A stretch of DNA of 64,000 nucleotides from Alligator mississippiensis (Eukaryota > Chordata > Crocodylia > Alligatoridae). The notes beneath the pieces were generated by a model, which saw only the letters and a list, made by a program, of their open reading frames with translations, had not been told where the DNA came from and searched no databases. The stretch spans positions 60,187,444 to 60,251,443 of the forward strand of contig NC_081832.1 of the NCBI RefSeq assembly GCF_030867095.1, read 5' to 3'. Positions 23,503 through 34,189 of the stretch are shown here, one piece after another. Each line of letters starts with the position of its first letter. The first letter of the stretch is position 1. The position numbers and the translations under genes are program-made.

Positions 23503-24554
23503 CAAAAAAAGCCCTTTACAAGAGTAGACAAATGTCATTTCCCTCTTAATTCAGTTTCAAACAGGAAAAATGGAGCTGAAGTGACCCAAGACTGCACAGA
23601 GGGAGTGTGGGTCAGAGAAAGTCTCTCTCGTTCCAATCTTGAGCCATCCTCTCTCTGGCTCTAATCACTGGCCATACTGAACAAGGCTCTATGCTGACTA
23701 TTTTAGGAGGTGCAACACAGGGGCATGAGGCCAAGGGTGGAGGCTGGGAAGGCAGAGGCAAAGATGGCTTTCTGCTATTTTATGTTTGCTTGTTATGCAG
23801 GGCAGAAGCTGCATAGACAGCAGAGTGTCTTTGTAAACTCACAGCGCCTGCAAATATATTTTGTTGTAGGGTACTCAATCAGCATAGCCTCGTATGCCAT
23901 AAACAAACTTATAAACACAGTAAAGTTTCCTTGCAGATTATCTGGGGGTTTTTTTAATCACAGGATAAATTATTAAGGCTCTTGTCTATTCATTTCTGTA
24001 TACTAAGGACAGGGGATACAATTGTGATGTTGTTGATGGTTCAGGGAATCTGAGAGAACCAGGATGTGTTTAGCGATATCTTTTTATGGAACCAGCTATA
24101 TATGTGGGAGAAGATGTAGGCAAACTTCCAGGCACAAAATGCCATTCTTCAGATCATCTCCTGAGGAAATTTATACTTGAAAGTTTGTCTAGCATGGTCT
24201 CCTAACTATAAAGCTGTCTCAATAAAAGATCCCACCAAACAAATCCTTGTTCTCAAATTAAAGATAGGCCTGTTCAATAACTGCAGATCTATTTCTGTGA
24301 TATACTTCTCCTGTCACATTATGCTTTCCTTTTCAGTCTGACAATTGCAATATTTGTTCCTCCCTCCAGGTCCTGGGAGAACTCCACTGCAGGCTCACCC
24401 TGGTGCCTACGCAGCCTCCAATACAGCTCCAAACCCCAACTGCTGCTTAAAACATTTCAAATTAGTTTCAACCTTCTGCACATCACTGTTGTTGCTCTAT
24501 ACGTGACTGAAATCCAACAATATAATAATCTCATTTCTCTTATCACTTTTATCA

Positions 24555-25087
24555 CTACAGGAGTGTCAGGGAGCCTTGAAGAAGGCAAAAGCCAGCATAG
24601 AAGGGAGATTTCAAATAAACACTCAGTGTTTTTATAAGTGTAGGATACTTTTCAGGAGGCATCTGGTCAGACGCATAAAATGACATCATGTTTTTTTCAC
24701 AATCTAGCTCAACCCTCACAGCTCTTACAAATTTTGTCCATTCCTGCTTCATAGTCACTGTACCATGTTCAAATACACTGAGCCAGTTGCCTTCTTTTTG
24801 CAAGTAGTAGTTATACATGCTAGTTTTATTCCACAGAGAGGAGCAGGTAGTGACTCCAAGGCTCCAGTGAGCTCCAGATGAGGTGTCCACTTCCCAGAAA
24901 TGCCTGCCTGCAGAAAAGGTCTCTGAACTCAGTGCCATTGGGAACAAGTAGTCGGGTGAATAATATAACTCGAAATCATTTTTGCTATAATCGGTAGTTC
25001 CGTAGTTCCAAGTGAGCGTTCGAAAATTATGTGAAATCATGAGATTTGGATGGTTATCCCCAGTTCGAAAGGTCAGGTGATAGTGAT
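24555..25087 (-). CDS. Gene B exon 6: PRY-SPRY (B30.2) domain
   Basis: Acceptor ...TCTGTTCAAG, then a phase-1 start and 176 further codons to a stop. PRY part HLTFRTGDNHPNLMISH, SPRY part with FSAGRHFWEVD, HWSLGVTT and LDCEKNMMSFY, ending near FYAGFCLLQGSLTLL. The C-terminus is complete but short after the last strand, as in other TRIM25-like proteins. It is the only SPRY exon in the window. Confidence 0.92.
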
Positions 25088-28000
25088 CTTGAACAGAAGA
25101 AAAACATTTCTTATTGGACACTTATTGTGACTTCAGCTATGGCTACGCTAAAGCATCATGGTCCCAACTTTTGAAAATTGAATCTCCTTAGGGACATGAA
25201 ACCCCCTTCAACTTCACTGTGTGCTGTTAAAAACCTGTGTTAACGTATGCATCTTCTACACCAGGGGTGGGCAATTATTTGGGGTGGAGGGCTACTCAGG
25301 GAGTTTTGGTGAGCCATTGCAGGTGGGAAAAGGGGGGAAGGGAAAGAGCAATTAAGCCTATCTGGTCCCAGGCTCATCTGCCCTACACCCACTGTTGGAG
25401 GCACCAGACAGAGTGGGCCAGGTCTTTGTGGAGATTGACCCCACAGGCAGGGCATGCCTGGCCTAGCAGATGGGATGGGGCCGTGGGCAGGTGGGGAGTG
25501 GCATCCAGGAGTGGGACAGGTGGGCAGGGCGAGGGCCAGGGCCAGACTAACAGAGTAGTGACAGTGTGGGGCTGGGTTTGGGGCTGAGGCATAGCCGCGA
25601 TTCTCTCCCTGCACATACCTGTGACAGGCACTGGTTCTGCAGGCAGCAACCATGCCCTGCCTCTCTGATGAACCAGCACCCATCACAGGGACATGCAGGG
25701 AACAAATTGCAGCTGTGCCCCAGGCCTGGCCTCACACCAACCCACACTGTACCTGATTCATGCTATGGTTTCTTGTGGCCAGGCATCACAGGGCAACTCT
25801 GACAGATCATGACTGGCCTGACTCAGAAAGGGGGCTGAGCACACACACGACCTGGCCCATTGTCCCCACCCCAGCAGAGGTGCATGGGGGCAGCCCCAGT
25901 ACGGCATGGCTGCAGAGTGGTGCAGCCTGACAGCACAGGAGGGCCGCCTAATCCAGTCACAATCTGTTGGGGCTGCCCTGTGCTGCCAGGATGCAAACAG
26001 CCATGGCGTGAACCAGGTGCAGTGCAGGGAGCTGCAGGGCCAGGGCAGAGCTGTGATCTGCTCCCTGCAACAGATGCCCATGCCCAGCCCCTGCCCGTGG
26101 AACCAGCGCCTGTTGCACAGGTGTGCTGGGAAAAGATCACGGCTCTGCCCCAGTCCCAGCCCCACGTTGTCACCGCCCCATGATCCCAGCCCCACCTATC
26201 TGTCCCACTCCCAGACTCTACTCCCAACTGCCTGTGGCTTCATTGCATCTGCCCAGCCAAGCAGACCCTGCCCACAGGGAGCGTGAGCTGTTGTCCACAC
26301 AGACCTCACCTGCCTGCTCTAATCCCGTGCCCCTAGTGGTGGATGCACAGCAGACAGGTCAGGGTGTACCTGCCTGGGCAGTGGGGCTGGGTACAGAGGT
26401 GGCAGTAGAGGCAATGCCAGTGACAGCCAGGCACAGCAAGCTGCCACTGCAGGGACTGCTAGGAAGCCAAGTCCAACCACTGTGCCACCACCTTGCCGAG
26501 TGCCCAGGGAGAGTAGGATTGGCTACAAGGGTCATGGTGTCCACTCGCACCTGGGTTGGTGGAGGGGCAAATGACCCACCACAGGCCAGATAAAACCCCT
26601 TGGCAGGCCCAATCTGGCCCACGGACCATATTCTGCCCACCGCTGTTCTATACTCACCTCACCAAATCCTCCGCACATCTCAGGGGTACATACCCTGCTT
26701 TGGAAAATACCATGCAGTGGGCTCTATTTATGTGTCTAACTGACAAGCATGTACAAAGCTAGTTCTAATTTGTTACCTATTGCTTACTTTGTAATGGACT
26801 CTGATTATCTGTATATTGTTTGAGTGCATAAGTCATTTAATGTATATAATCTTGCAGCCCCACTCTGTACTTTGCAACATAATTATGCTCTGTTGGAAGA
26901 AGAGAGATAAGGCACCTCAATTTCAAGGCTGGTTTAGAGGCATAAGGCATTTTTGGAGAGATAATAACCAGCCTCCATGAGGAGTGGAATGCTGGGCACA
27001 GCCTGCTGCTACAGTTAACAGACACTGCTAATACTGGACTCCAATAAATGCATGTTCAGGGTCAAGTGAACAGCCTTTTATCAGTCCTGAAGCTATGCAT
27101 TTACATGAAGTTTATTCTAAAAAGTATTTAGAATTTGTTAAAATTAAATTAAACAAAAAACTGGCCAGAATTTGATATTATAATTCATTTTAAATAGTTC
27201 AGAAAATAAAAACTAAGCACACAACCTGAACTGAGGAAATAATAAAATTTAGATACTTGTATGAATACTCAATACTTCCTACAGAACATGAAGCATGGTT
27301 CCTGATTATTAGTAATTTATGCAAAACAAATCAGTTGATTTGGGTTAATATGTATCCCAAACTTGACTGTATGGGCAAGTTACACATTTCACTTTGTGTC
27401 GTCCTTTTCTGCCTGCAGAGAAATAACAGAATGGGAGATCTCCTCCCATGTAAATTTTCAAGGTAGAGGCACTCCTCATTTTATATTGAAATAGTTCATT
27501 TTAATATCCATATATTTGCCTACAAAAAGAGTATCAAATTCATCCAGCCCCATGGCCTAGATCTGGATGTTATATGGCCCACAGGGCTGGAAATTTGGTG
27601 GCAGCAGTGTTAATTGCCATGGTTTCTGGAGCCATGCAGCCGCATTTCTGGCCCCAAGGGCAACCCTACAAGCCAGATGACATGATGCTGCACTCCGGAT
27701 CTGGTACTCAGGACTTCCCATGGGGCCAAGAATTTGGCAATAGAAAATGCAGCTGCTGCTTAATTTGCTGTGGATCTGTGGGGAGCCCAATGGGCAGGCT
27801 GACACAGCTCTGTGCTCTGGACCCAGCCCACAGGGCCAAATGATTTTGACTCCCCTAGTTTAGGAGAAGCATATCTTTGACATCCTTGGCCTGCAGCGCA
27901 TCTGAGGCGGTCCTTTTTGGAGCACTGGGTATGTTAGTGTAGCTGTGCCTGGTTATGTTCTGATAACTTTATAAATTCCTTCTCTGCACCACCTCATTAG

Positions 28001-31000
28001 TATGCATGTGCAGAAATCTGGGGGCTACTTGTACCTGTTTTTACTGTCTGTGGATAAAGTGTGCAAATGTAAGGGTCACGTGCATCAGAACCATGTGTCC
28101 ACAGGCCTTCCCTTTCAAACTGTTTATAGGCACAAGTGTTAAAAAAGAAAGTTGGCAAAGGTCACTGAGGGGTCACTGCTTGCTGAGCTATGTGGAGGTC
28201 TGCAGTGGCTCTCAGATCCCCAGTGCAGGAAACATGTGTAAGTAGCAGGAGAGGCTCTGGCTGAGAGTTATCCATTGGGTGGTGTCTGAGGCTATCAGTC
28301 TTCAAAGGGAAAATGCTCTTGAGCATAAAATCTCTATAGAAGAGTCAGGTAAAAACCCATCACCCTTAGTACTGAAGAGCTGAAAATCTTGAGCCTGTTG
28401 ATCAAGGTCTAGAAAAGCTGGGGTTGCATAAGCAACCTGGCCATGAATGGTGATCCTCAGTGGTAAAACAATATTGACTTTTGATATCAGTAAGGAACAA
28501 TGATCTCCGGTGGTGGCAACCCTGGCAGTGGTGAGGATCAGCAGCAGAGTGGTGGTGAATTCCAATGCAGTTAATGTTACTCACTACTTGCCACACTCTC
28601 TGGCTTATGTGGCAGAGCCTCTGGATGGCAGCCCTGGATGATCCTCCCTTCCCAGACTGGGCTAGGTAGTAGCTCCCCTGGGTTGGTTTGACATTAATAA
28701 TGAGAGACTTAACAGATAAGGTTTTCTGTACTGTTGTGTGTTTGTCCCCTTTTCCCCCTTAATAAACCCTGTTATAACTGACTATTGCTTGCAAGTGGAG
28801 AAGTTTGTTCACTCAGGATTACCCATTTAAGATCTAGTTATTGAAGTTTCTGGGTGTAGGCTTAAGCAAAAATAGAAAGTTTGTGTAAATCCCCTACATT
28901 TGAACCCAGCATTTGTTACTGCTACTCAGTGCCTAACATAAAGGTTACATTAGCAAATGTAAGTTAGCAAATCAGATTCCATATAGGTCTCTCTTCCTGG
29001 ATGTAACTGCAGTCCTTTCAAAACAAGATGTCATTTTGTTGACAGCAAACCAATGGTTGATTACCTCTTTCAGTCACCAAATCAAATGTTTTACTTACTA
29101 TATGGCACGTGTATCCATTTATGTACATCTAAGATGAATTGCTGCGACTTCTTTAGAATATTCTCCACTGTTAAGTAATCCAGTTGTATAACGGGTGCCG
29201 GCATTTTCATGTCATCTACCTTGAAATCTTGTTGCCTTAACCTAGAACACTCAGAAGAATCACTTACACAGCAAATGTCAAGTGATAGCAGTATAAGCCA
29301 TGCAGGTCATGTTCACAGGAAATACATAAAGCTTATTCTTTACTTGATTATGTTAAAAGAATCAAAATCTAAGTTTTATCCTGCTTTCCATTTGGTTCCC
29401 TCCACAATCTTATCCAGGACACCGACCCTTCTTCTTGGCCAACATGGGTTGGTCCTCCTTTCTTCAGAAGCCAGACATTCCTCCTTTATGCCTGGGATTA
29501 AGGATCACTTAAGAGCAAGGGGAGCACGTCTCCACCAAATTTACTATATCAGGAACTGCTGCCCTGAAAAACTCCTTGTTCCTCAAGCATAGAACATACT
29601 GTCTCCTTAGCGACCCCCCAACCCTTACAAGCAACAGATCAAAATCCAGTGCAACATGTGGCAGGGCACATGTGGATGCCATAAAAGCACCGGACCAGCA
29701 ACTGAAGACAAACTTCTACTGTTCAGTTTAAGGAAACCTTCCCAAGATTCACCCGTCATAGGAGGTGAACCACCATAATGTCTGCAGCAGCAGAGTAACA
29801 AAGGGATTTCAGCAACCAAAGATGTCTTTAAAAATATGTACGTGACCTTATTAGAGAACTGGCTGAAGGGTGTTTGTTATAAAAATGTGTAATCAACCAT
29901 GCATTGTGTGCCTTGAGATGGGAACTGAGATGACAACCCAGTCCACCCATACTGTACTACTTCCAGTTCACTTTGCTACACAGGAACCTCTATAAAGCTA
30001 AGCTAAACATGCAGGTTGGCTATCATGAAAACTCTCTTAATCATGAGATTGGTTAGATGCTGGAAAAGTCTCGCCAGAGAAGCAGAAGACCTTCCAAGAT
30101 ATATAATCAAGAACAGTCCTGCCCAAAGGGGCAGGGGAGCCATGCACAGTGCAACAAGCGGGAGAACAGAAAGACTCCTAAGTCCTAGCCACCTTGTTCA
30201 GATACAAAGAAATCTGGAATTAAGTAAATCCAGGACTGCTTATTGGAAGGGATGAAAAGGGCAGATGCCAAGGATACTGAAAATGGGGCAGCTTCAGAAG
30301 CCACATGTCTGTACAATGAACATTTTAGGTATGGTGATTCCTGGCTTATTACAATTAACTTTGTATCTAATAAAAATTCCATTCAAACTGGGCAGCCCTG
30401 ACAGCAACTAGTACCTGTATATTTGCAAATGGATAAAAACAATGATCCTGCATTTTTGCGAACACATTGATAATTCAAAAGCATAAAACAAATGCAACAA
30501 TGTAATATTTGCTTAAGACCTTACCTGTCTCGAGCCACTTTAAATGTCTAAGGGAAAAAAAAGATTTTAACAATAGAGTTATTGTAATGCAGGGAAAAAG
30601 CCAACTCTACAAATGCTAGCAGTTCAGCCAGAACAACAAGCTGTTAGTTACCTTGAGAAAGAGCCAAGCATCTCTTTGTCTTTTCGAAGCTTGCAGCTCC
30701 TGAACAACCTTAACAGCCTCATCTCTCTTCTGTTCAGTTGCTTGTTTCCGCTTCTGAATTTCAGAAAGCTGCTCCTCTGTACTAGATTTGATGGCTTCCA
30801 GGATCTCCCCCTCCTTCTGATCCACCTGAGAACGGATCTCTTTGAAGAGCTTCAGTAGCTGATCCCTGAACATCTTCTCATCAGTCTTGAAGAAAATAGA
30901 ACAAAATAAGCTCTTGGCAGTTGCAGTTTCAAATATTCAACACAGTAACTAAACAAGCACTCACACAAAGAACAGAGCCTGAACAGTGATACTATTTTCA

Positions 31001-34000
31001 CCAGGCTGGATGTATTAACCTGGTTTGATTCATCTTCTAGTGGGCTGGTAACTTTTAGCACAAGACCAGCTGCAATGGCACCTTCGTTACTCAGCTGGAA
31101 GCAGAGAAGGCAAGGAAAGTGGCTAGACCCCCACTTCATATTTAGAGAGAATTTCAGCAGGCTGTGATTGCAAGACATTGGCAAGGCTATGTAATGAAAG
31201 CTACTACTTGCTGCCTTTGCGCATGCTAAATGTGAACTGTGGAGAAGGGACTTTGATCCTGAGAGTTGTCAGGCTGGCACCTTTTACTACAACTATATAT
31301 TAAAGAGACAGTGTTGCTTGTTTATTTCCTGGAGAGGCACAAACCCTGTAGTATCTTGTACCCAGGGACATACCTTGACTTTTTCTTCATTTTCCAGCAG
31401 ATTTTCTAAGCTTTTATTCAATTCACTTTCACTAGTTTGCACCTCTTGCAGAGTTTGGTGGAGAACGCCCTAGTTGGAATAAACACATCATGAGATATCT
31501 GAACAGAATGTACATCCATGCGAAAGGGGTAATGACTTTATGTTACCCATTAACTCAAATCCTTGAGCTATTATTACCATGCAACTTTACAGATTTGGGA
31601 CTGGCTGAATGGCAAATACTGTAAGAATTTTACCCTTGGAGAAATTACTCTCCTTTGGCTTTTGTAGTTAGCAGCTCTAACAAAGTAATTTTCAGATTGT
31701 CACTAGACACACACACAATTTAGTCTCTCTTATTGTAGTGCACAGGTTTGTTATTACCCTGAAATAGAATAGTTTTCTGAAAGCATACCGTTAGGTTTAC
31801 AATAATTTGGATTATTAAGAAGTATTAGCTTTACAGCTGAATACAAGGCATGACCTGTGGCCTAGCAATGCAGCTGACCACAAGGCAGAATGATAGCTAG
31901 GCCTTTGCTTGTCTCAAGTAATCATTTTAACTGCACCAAGCATTTTCTGAGTTAAAAAGTGAATCTGTGTCTGTGTGCTAAAAAAAAAAAAATCAGCTAC
32001 AGCAAGAAGTAAGATAAGACAGAGAAACCATTGTTTGAGCTTACTGGTTGTGTCCTTGAGAAGTATCTTCTACTGTGTAAGGTTTTGCTAACATAATGTT
32101 ACTGTTACTTAACTTTTAGCTTTTAAAAGTGCTAGTTCAGCTTAATAGAAATATGCTGTTACAAAGATTTGTAGAGCACCGCCCCAAGTATTGCTTTTTG
32201 TTAACCATATAGTCTTGCTTTGTTGTAAGAAGTATAAAAGATCGCCTCACCCTTGAGGGGGGGACATTTTGCCTTTTGCTGGCTTTATGGTCTTTGCTCG
32301 AGCAAATAAACAGCTGTCTTTCTTTACCCGCGTTGTCTGTCAATCACATTACAGCTAGACAACGGACCTTAGGGAGGTTTCTCCCACCACATTATGAACA
32401 CATTTTTCTTTTACCCCCTGCCATTTAAGCTTTTTTGAATGCAGTTCAGATACTGGTTTTGCTATAGCTTTGAGACTGCAGTACAACTGCAATAGTCAAG
32501 AAGTCCACAGGCCTCAGATACTGTCATGCTGTTGTTTGTATTGGTTCCTAGGGGCTCTGGATCGGTGAGGACCCTATTATTCCAGACACTGTACAACGCT
32601 GCCCAAGGAGCTTTTAAGAGAAAATGAATTAGCTTCCCACAGATGATAAATTTTAATAAACCAAAGGATTTAGAATAAATGAAAAATAAGTTGAGCCTGA
32701 AAAATGCCAGTAGAGAATACAGGCAATTTTTTTTTGTAGCACTGTTTACCCTTAAATGAGAAAAACAAGATAGACGGAGAGTTCCCCAACTGTGAGAACA
32801 GAGAATGGATATGAGATTGCCTGAGAAACAAGATGCAAGGTCTAAGACCTCAGAGACACAGAACTTGATTATACAGAGATTTTTTAAAAGTGGTATGTTA
32901 CACTGGAAGATGTATTTGCAAACTGCTGAGCTGTTCTGGGGTTACAGCTAATATAGGCTGTAAAGTGACTGATGGTATACCTTAGCAGATTGAACGTGAT
33001 AAGTTGTGGAGCTAAGCCCTGGCAGTAAAGTAGCATAGAAAGGGTTGTTATTCAGAGCCTGTGGTGTACACTGACACTGAATATCTGAGATGGCAAAGTC
33101 AGGTAGTGAACCCAGCTCCCAAGTCACAGCCTTACATGAGACCATCCCTCCTACAGTCCCTGCAGCCACTCAAAACTCCAGCAGCCGGCATTCAAGATGG
33201 AGGTACTCCCCTCACCTGGGAAAAACAGAGTGCTCCCTCCACCTGAAGCCCAGGCCTCTCCACCCTCCTGGACTTCGCTGAAAGCCCCAAGATGCAGGAA
33301 CCAACTCCACAATAAAATGAATCACATATATCTATTCGCCCCAAAATTCTTTGCCTTAAAAAAAATCTCTCCCTGAACTTGCCCTGCTGAGGTGGGCCGA
33401 AAGCACCTTACCAGTTCTTTGTCCCAAGCCTCCTTCAGTGTGATGATATTGTGGTCCCTGTGGGAGCCTGCGATGTAACACAATACACAGATACAGGCCA
33501 GGTCATCCACGCAGTAGCACTCCACCAGCTTGCTGTGCTCCGAGCACTTCCTCTCTTCCAGGGAATTGCCAGCGCTGGGCTCCACCAGGACATGGCTCCT
33601 CTGGGTGGCCCTGGCATTGTGTTTGCTCAGGTGGGCTTGGCACAGAGAAGCTTCACAGTTCAGGCAGGTCTTTACTGCAGGCTGAGATTGCTCCAGGCAG
33701 AAATCACAAAGGACTGTCTCATCTTCCTGAGGAGTGTCTTCTATTTCCTCAGGCTGCGGTGCCTCCTTCTCCTGGCTAGTACTCTTCTTGGGGGCACCCA
33801 GTAACTTCCCCACGATGCTGTGGAGCTGGAAGTTTGTCTGCAGCTCCAGCGAGGGCTCCAGCTGGGCCTGACACAGCGGGCAGTGGCAGGAGCCTTCCTG
33901 GGATTGCTGAGTGCTCACAGCTTTCTGGACACAGTCTTTGCAGAAGCTGTGACCACAGGTCAGGGACACCGGGTTCCTGTAGACATCCAGGCATATGGGA

Positions 34001-34056
34001 CATGTGAGTTCCTCTTCTAGACTAGAAGCTGCTCCCAGTTCTGATGCCTCTGCCAT
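24555..34056 (-). CDS. Gene B: complete TRIM25-like RING/B-box/coiled-coil/PRY-SPRY E3 ligase
   Basis: Minus-strand gene with exons 33412-34056 (645 bp), 31374-31469 (96), 30652-30885 (234), 30525-30547 (23), 29099-29241 (143) and 24555-25087 (533 including stop). Splice phases agree throughout and give 557 residues. The start is the ATG at 34056 (GAAGCCATGG, strong Kozak), which aligns with MAEA of gene A; an upstream in-frame Leu codon is not used. The RING has C19, C22, C34, H36, C39, C42, C59 and C62. Two B-boxes follow, then a coiled coil (216-325) and PRY-SPRY (about 381-557) with HPNL, GRHFWEV (441-447) and a VELDCEKNMMSFY strand. By family it is a cytosolic ubiquitin ligase whose SPRY picks the substrate or viral/RIG-I-type partner; the exact target cannot be read here. 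It is the only complete member of the array. A TRIM39/TRIM7-like identity is a less likely alternative. Confidence 0.88.
25262..26645. mobile_element. Non-autonomous hAT element, 1.4 kb, in gene B intron 5
   Basis: The ends CAGGGGTGGGCAATTATTTG and, inverted, CAGCGGTGGGCAGAATATGG are the classic hAT CAGGGGTGGGCAA terminus. Flanks TTCTACAC (25254-25261) and TTCTATAC (26646-26653) match at 7 of 8. The interior is GC-rich and built of diverged repeats in both orientations (around GCTCCCTGCA, CCTGGCCC and CCCATGCC), which explains the many overlapping long frames on both strands here. It sits only about 175 bp upstream of the SPRY exon. Confidence 0.85.
27526..27857. mobile_element. Probable non-autonomous hAT-like element in gene B intron 5
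   Basis: The left end AGTATCAAATTCATCC and the inverted right end TAGGGGAGTCAAAATCATTTGG resemble the hAT terminus CAGGGGTGTCAAACTCATTTGG. The interior is typical (GGCCCACAGGGCTGG, CCCACAGGGCC). No clear target duplication remains, so bounds are approximate. Confidence 0.5.
28302..28565 (-). mobile_element. Possible LTR-retrotransposon fossil (retropepsin-like fragment)
   Basis: On the minus strand a frame containing VLPLRITIHGQ followed by ATPAFLDLD recalls the aspartic-protease region of Ty3/gypsy-type elements (LPV..I.IHGQ...AFLDSG). It is a broken remnant only, in gene B intron 5. An AATAAA-bearing stretch at about 28680-28920 on the plus strand may be related sequence but has no defined ends. 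Confidence 0.3.
29099..29241 (-). CDS. Gene B exon 5 (143 bp)
   Basis: Completes Arg, then LRQQDFKVDDMKMPAPV to HKWIHVPY and one base; donor ATA/GTAAGT. Corresponds to the 137 bp exon of gene A and the 149 bp exon of gene C, all leaving phase 1. Confidence 0.85.
30525..30547 (-). CDS. Gene B exon 4 (23 bp micro-exon)
   Basis: TFKVARD plus two bases of Arg, acceptor ...TTCCCTTAG, donor CAG/GTAAGG. Confidence 0.88.
30652..30885 (-). CDS. Gene B exon 3 (234 bp coiled coil)
   Basis: 78 codons from TDEKMFRDQLLKLFKEI to QRDAWLFLK, acceptor ...TTCTTCAAG and donor AAG/GTAACT. Same length and phase as in genes A and C. Confidence 0.9.
31374..31469 (-). CDS. Gene B exon 2 (96 bp coiled coil)
   Basis: 32 codons, GVLHQTLQEVQTSESELNK to LLENEEKVK, acceptor ...CCAACTAG and donor AAG/GTATGT. 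Confidence 0.88.
31968..32352 (+). mobile_element. Probable solo LTR of an endogenous retrovirus (fossil)
   Basis: LTR-like order of signals on the plus strand: TATAAAAG at 32233-32240, AATAAA at 32305-32310, then a T-rich tract and a CA-ending 3' edge. No primer-binding site or viral coding sequence follows, so it appears to be a solo LTR. The ends and target duplication are not clear. Lies in gene B intron 1, antisense to the gene. Confidence 0.45.
33412..34056 (-). CDS. Gene B exon 1: RING and B-boxes
   Basis: 215 codons, MAEASELGAASSLEEELTC to AWDKEL, donor CTG/GTAAGG. The linker between RING and B-box 1 is acidic (PQPEEIEDTPQEDE), unlike the Lys-rich linker of gene A. The B-box 1 pattern CDFC...CLNC...CQAH and B-box 2 pattern CSEH...CYC...CVLC are intact. 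Confidence 0.9.
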
Positions 34057-34175
34057 GGCTTCAGGAGTCAAGGCCAGAAACCTCAGAGAAACAGCTGAAA
34101 AAGAGACTGAAGGGCTGGCTGCTAGATGGAGAGAGAAACAGATCAGTGAGCAACACTACACACTTCACCAGAGGA

Positions 34176-34185
34176 GAAAGAGAAA
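34176..34185 (+). promoter_or_regulatory. ISRE-like motif upstream of gene B
   Basis: GAAAGAGAAA is an exact GAAANNGAAA core, 120 bp 5' of the gene B ATG, in the context GGAGAAAGAGAAATC. The nearly identical GGAGAAAGAGAAC lies 85 bp before the gene C ATG. This is consistent with IRF/ISGF3 control, which is known for TRIM25-type genes; binding here is inferred. Confidence 0.4.
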
Positions 34186-34189
34186 TCTC

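Noticed and set aside
25240-26640. Many overlapping frames of up to 156 codons on both strands
   Set aside because: They come from the GC-rich, internally repeated interior of the hAT element at 25262-26645, which has end repeats and a target duplication.
33435-34020. Other-frame ORFs over gene B exon 1
   Set aside because: Shadows of the RING/B-box exon, as are those over exon 1 of genes A and C.
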